Below, one piece after another: positions 62,713 through 64,000 of a stretch of 64,000 nucleotides of DNA (positions within the stretch are counted from its first letter, which is position 1; every line of letters starts with the position of its first letter). This DNA is from Bradyrhizobium sp. WSM471. Its GTDB lineage: Bacteria; Pseudomonadota; Alphaproteobacteria; Rhizobiales; Xanthobacteraceae. Position numbers and translations under genes: made by a program. Location: NCBI RefSeq assembly GCF_000244915.1, contig NZ_CM001442.1, positions 4,092,001 to 4,156,000 on the forward strand. The letters are read 5' to 3'. The notes under the pieces are model-generated. The model saw only the letters and a list, made by a program, of their open reading frames with translations, made no database searches and was not told the DNA's origin.

Positions 62713-64000
62713 TCAGGCACCGGCGGGGGAGCGAACCGGCCGCAGCAGAAAGGCCGGCAGATGCGAGTGGTCGCCCGGCTCGCTGTCGGCCTCGCGTTGA
62801 CGGCGCGGCTCGGGACGGCCGATCGACGGCACATGCGACGGATTGGGCTGCTGGCGCGCACCGTCACGCGGCTCGGATGATGGCTTGGCTTCACGCGGCG
62901 GCCTGGCTTCACGCGGAGGTCTTGCTTCACGCGAAGGCCTGGCCTCGCGCGCGGGCCTTGCTTCGGAAGCGGGCCTTGCCTCGGGAGCGGACCGTGCTTC
63001 GGCTGAAGGCTGTGCCTCGCCACGCGGTTCGTGGCTGCGCTCACGATCGCGACCGCGCTGCGGCTTGCCGCGTCCGCCGCGTGAACGTTCACGGCCGCGC
63101 TGCTCGCGCGGACGCTCGCTCGAATCGGAAGCGTCGGTGCGGACTTCGAAATCGCCTTCGGCGCGTGGAATGGTCTGGCCGATCAGCTTCTCGATCGCGA
63201 CCATCGACTTCTGGTCGAGCGGCGTGACGAGCGAGATCGCCATGCCGGACCGGCCTGCGCGACCGGTGCGGCCGACGCGGTGGACATAATCGTCGGGATG
63301 GTGGGGAACGTCGAAATTGAAGACGTGGCTGACCTCGGGGATGTCGAGGCCGCGGGCGGCGACGTCGGATGCGACCAGCAGGGGCAGCTCGCCCTTGCGG
63401 AACTGCTCGAGTGCCGCCGTGCGGGCCGACTGGTCCATGTCGCCGTGGAGCGCGCCGACGCTGAAGCCGTGCTTTTGCAGCGATTTGTGAACGACGGCGA
63501 CCTCGCGTTTGCGATTGCAGAAGATGATCGCGTTCTGGAGATCCTTGGCCTCGCGCAGCAATCGGCGAAGCAGCTCGCGCTTCTCGTGCGCCTCGCGCCC
63601 GGCCGGGACCTGACACTGCGTAACGGTCACAGCGGTGGTGGCGGGCTTCGATACCTCGACCTTCTGCGGATTGTGCAGGAAGGTTTCGGTGATGCGGCGG
63701 ATCTCCGGCGGCATGGTCGCCGTGAAGAACAGGGTCTGCCGCGTGAACGGGACCAGCTTGCAGACGCGCTCGATGTCGGGAATGAAGCCCATGTCCAGCA
63801 TGCGGTCGGCTTCGTCGATGACGAGCAGCTCGACACCGGTGAGGAGCAGGCCGCCGCGCTCCGTGTGGTCGAGCAGGCGGCCGGGAGTGGCGATCAGGAC
63901 ATCGACGCCGCGCGTCAGCTTGGCATCCTGGTCGCCGAAGGAAACGCCGCCGATCAGGAGGGCGACGTTGAGTTTCTGGCCCGCGCCGTAGCGGTCGAAG
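62713..64000 (-). CDS. DEAD-box RNA helicase, partial (5' end outside window)
   Basis: About 428 C-terminal residues are visible; the start is beyond base 64000. Present motifs: GGVSFGDQ and TPGRLLDH (Ia/Ib), VIDEADRMLDMGF (II, DEAD), FFTATMP (III, SAT-like), then the helicase C domain with IIFCNRK, LVASDVAARGLDIPEV and HRVGRTGRAGR (VI). The tail of about 140 residues is disordered and highly basic, with GRGKPQRGRDRER and repeated EARPxRE units, probably for RNA binding. Resembles the RhlE group, which unwinds RNA in ribosome assembly, cold growth and degradosomes. Confidence 0.95.
   Translation of the reverse strand, partial: FDRYGAGQKLNVALLIGGVSFGDQDAKLTRGVDVLIATPGRLLDHTERGGLLLTGVELLVIDEADRMLDMGFIPDIERVCKLVPFTRQTLFFTATMPPEIRRITETFLHNPQKVEVSKPATTAVTVTQCQVPAGREAHEKRELLRRLLREAKDLQNAIIFCNRKREVAVVHKSLQKHGFSVGALHGDMDQSARTAALEQFRKGELPLLVASDVAARGLDIPEVSHVFNFDVPHHPDDYVHRVGRTGRAGRSGMAISLVTPLDQKSMVAIEKLIGQTIPRAEGDFEVRTDASDSSERPREQRGRERSRGGRGKPQRGRDRERSHEPRGEAQPSAEARSAPEARPASEARPAREARPSREARPPREARPPREAKPSSEPRDGARQQPNPSHVPSIGRPEPRRQREADSEPGDHSHLPAFLLRPVRSPAGA
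62884..63009 (-). repeat. Tandem 18-base coding repeats in the helicase tail
   Basis: Six to seven imperfect copies of an 18-base unit encode EARPAS, EARPAR, EARPSR, EARPPR and so on. Copy number is likely to vary between strains. Not a CRISPR array: the units are contiguous and in frame. Confidence 0.8.

Noticed and set aside
62884..63009. Possible CRISPR-like repeats
   Set aside because: Units are contiguous, 18 bases and in frame with the helicase coding sequence; there are no spacers.

Overview
The window is chromosomal DNA of a high-GC alphaproteobacterium, most likely Bradyrhizobium or a close relative in the Nitrobacteraceae. This is inferred from gene order (dsbA/aroQ/accB/accC/aat/DUF2155/NDUFA12 string, rne-amiC-mrcA-prfB, a full SUF operon), from the promoter type GGAAC-N16-CGTT used by the alphaproteobacterial general stress sigma factor EcfG, and from short palindromic intergenic repeats of the kind common in this group. 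I see no rRNA, tRNA, insertion sequence, prophage or CRISPR array. Most of the window is ordinary core genome; the unusual signals lie in intergenic DNA and small genes.

Layout. 1-6.1 kb: edge of a Gly-rich secreted protein, an NDUFA12 homologue, a gap with a candidate structured RNA and a palindromic repeat, a divergent isonitrile-hydratase-like/GlxA regulator pair, a tiny winged-helix-like protein, a BASS-type transporter, an alpha/beta-hydrolase relic and a DUF2155 secreted protein. 6.1-16 kb (mostly minus strand): aat, a three-gene signalling operon (CHASE3 kinase, receiver, REC-HisKA_2 kinase), accC-accB-aroQ, a stress-type DUF1236 protein, a DsbA-like protein and a BepA-like M48 protease. 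16-22.7 kb: aminotransferase, bioY, dctA, a divergent SDR/MmyB-type regulator pair and a DadA-like oxidase. 22.7-32.7 kb: RNase E with a His-rich insert, amiC, mrcA, prfB (programmed frameshift) and a beta-hydroxyacid dehydrogenase. 32.8-44.1 kb: an EamA exporter, an orphan branched-chain amino acid binding protein, a small Fet4-like protein, an M23 peptidase, a peroxiredoxin, a giant YhdP/AsmA-like protein, a chemoreceptor and a 28-residue membrane peptide gene. 44.2-53.1 kb: DoxX, an MFS carrier, tyrS/anmK, a GST gene behind three palindromic operators, an SMR transporter, a hydrolase and a LytTR/acyltransferase divergent pair. 53.2-60.2 kb: a cysteine desulfurase and sufB-sufC-sufD-sufS-sufT-sufA. 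60.3-64 kb: TfoX-like protein, fabA, a diguanylate cyclase and the 3' part of a DEAD-box helicase gene.

The best candidates for something new are: (i) three perfect and one near-perfect EcfG-type promoters, which tie a sensor-kinase operon, a DUF1236 hydrophilic repeat protein, a small Fet4-like protein and perhaps the Gly-rich protein into one stress regulon; (ii) the triple ATGCA-N2-TGCAT operator in front of a GST gene, placed in the promoter spacer and over the predicted start of transcription; (iii) a candidate terminator-ended structured RNA near 1.16-1.36 kb; (iv) a 28-codon membrane peptide gene with its own ribosome site and terminator; (v) a 67-residue tract with about 30 histidines inserted in the RNase E S1 region. 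All functional claims come from reading the sequence; no database search was run.
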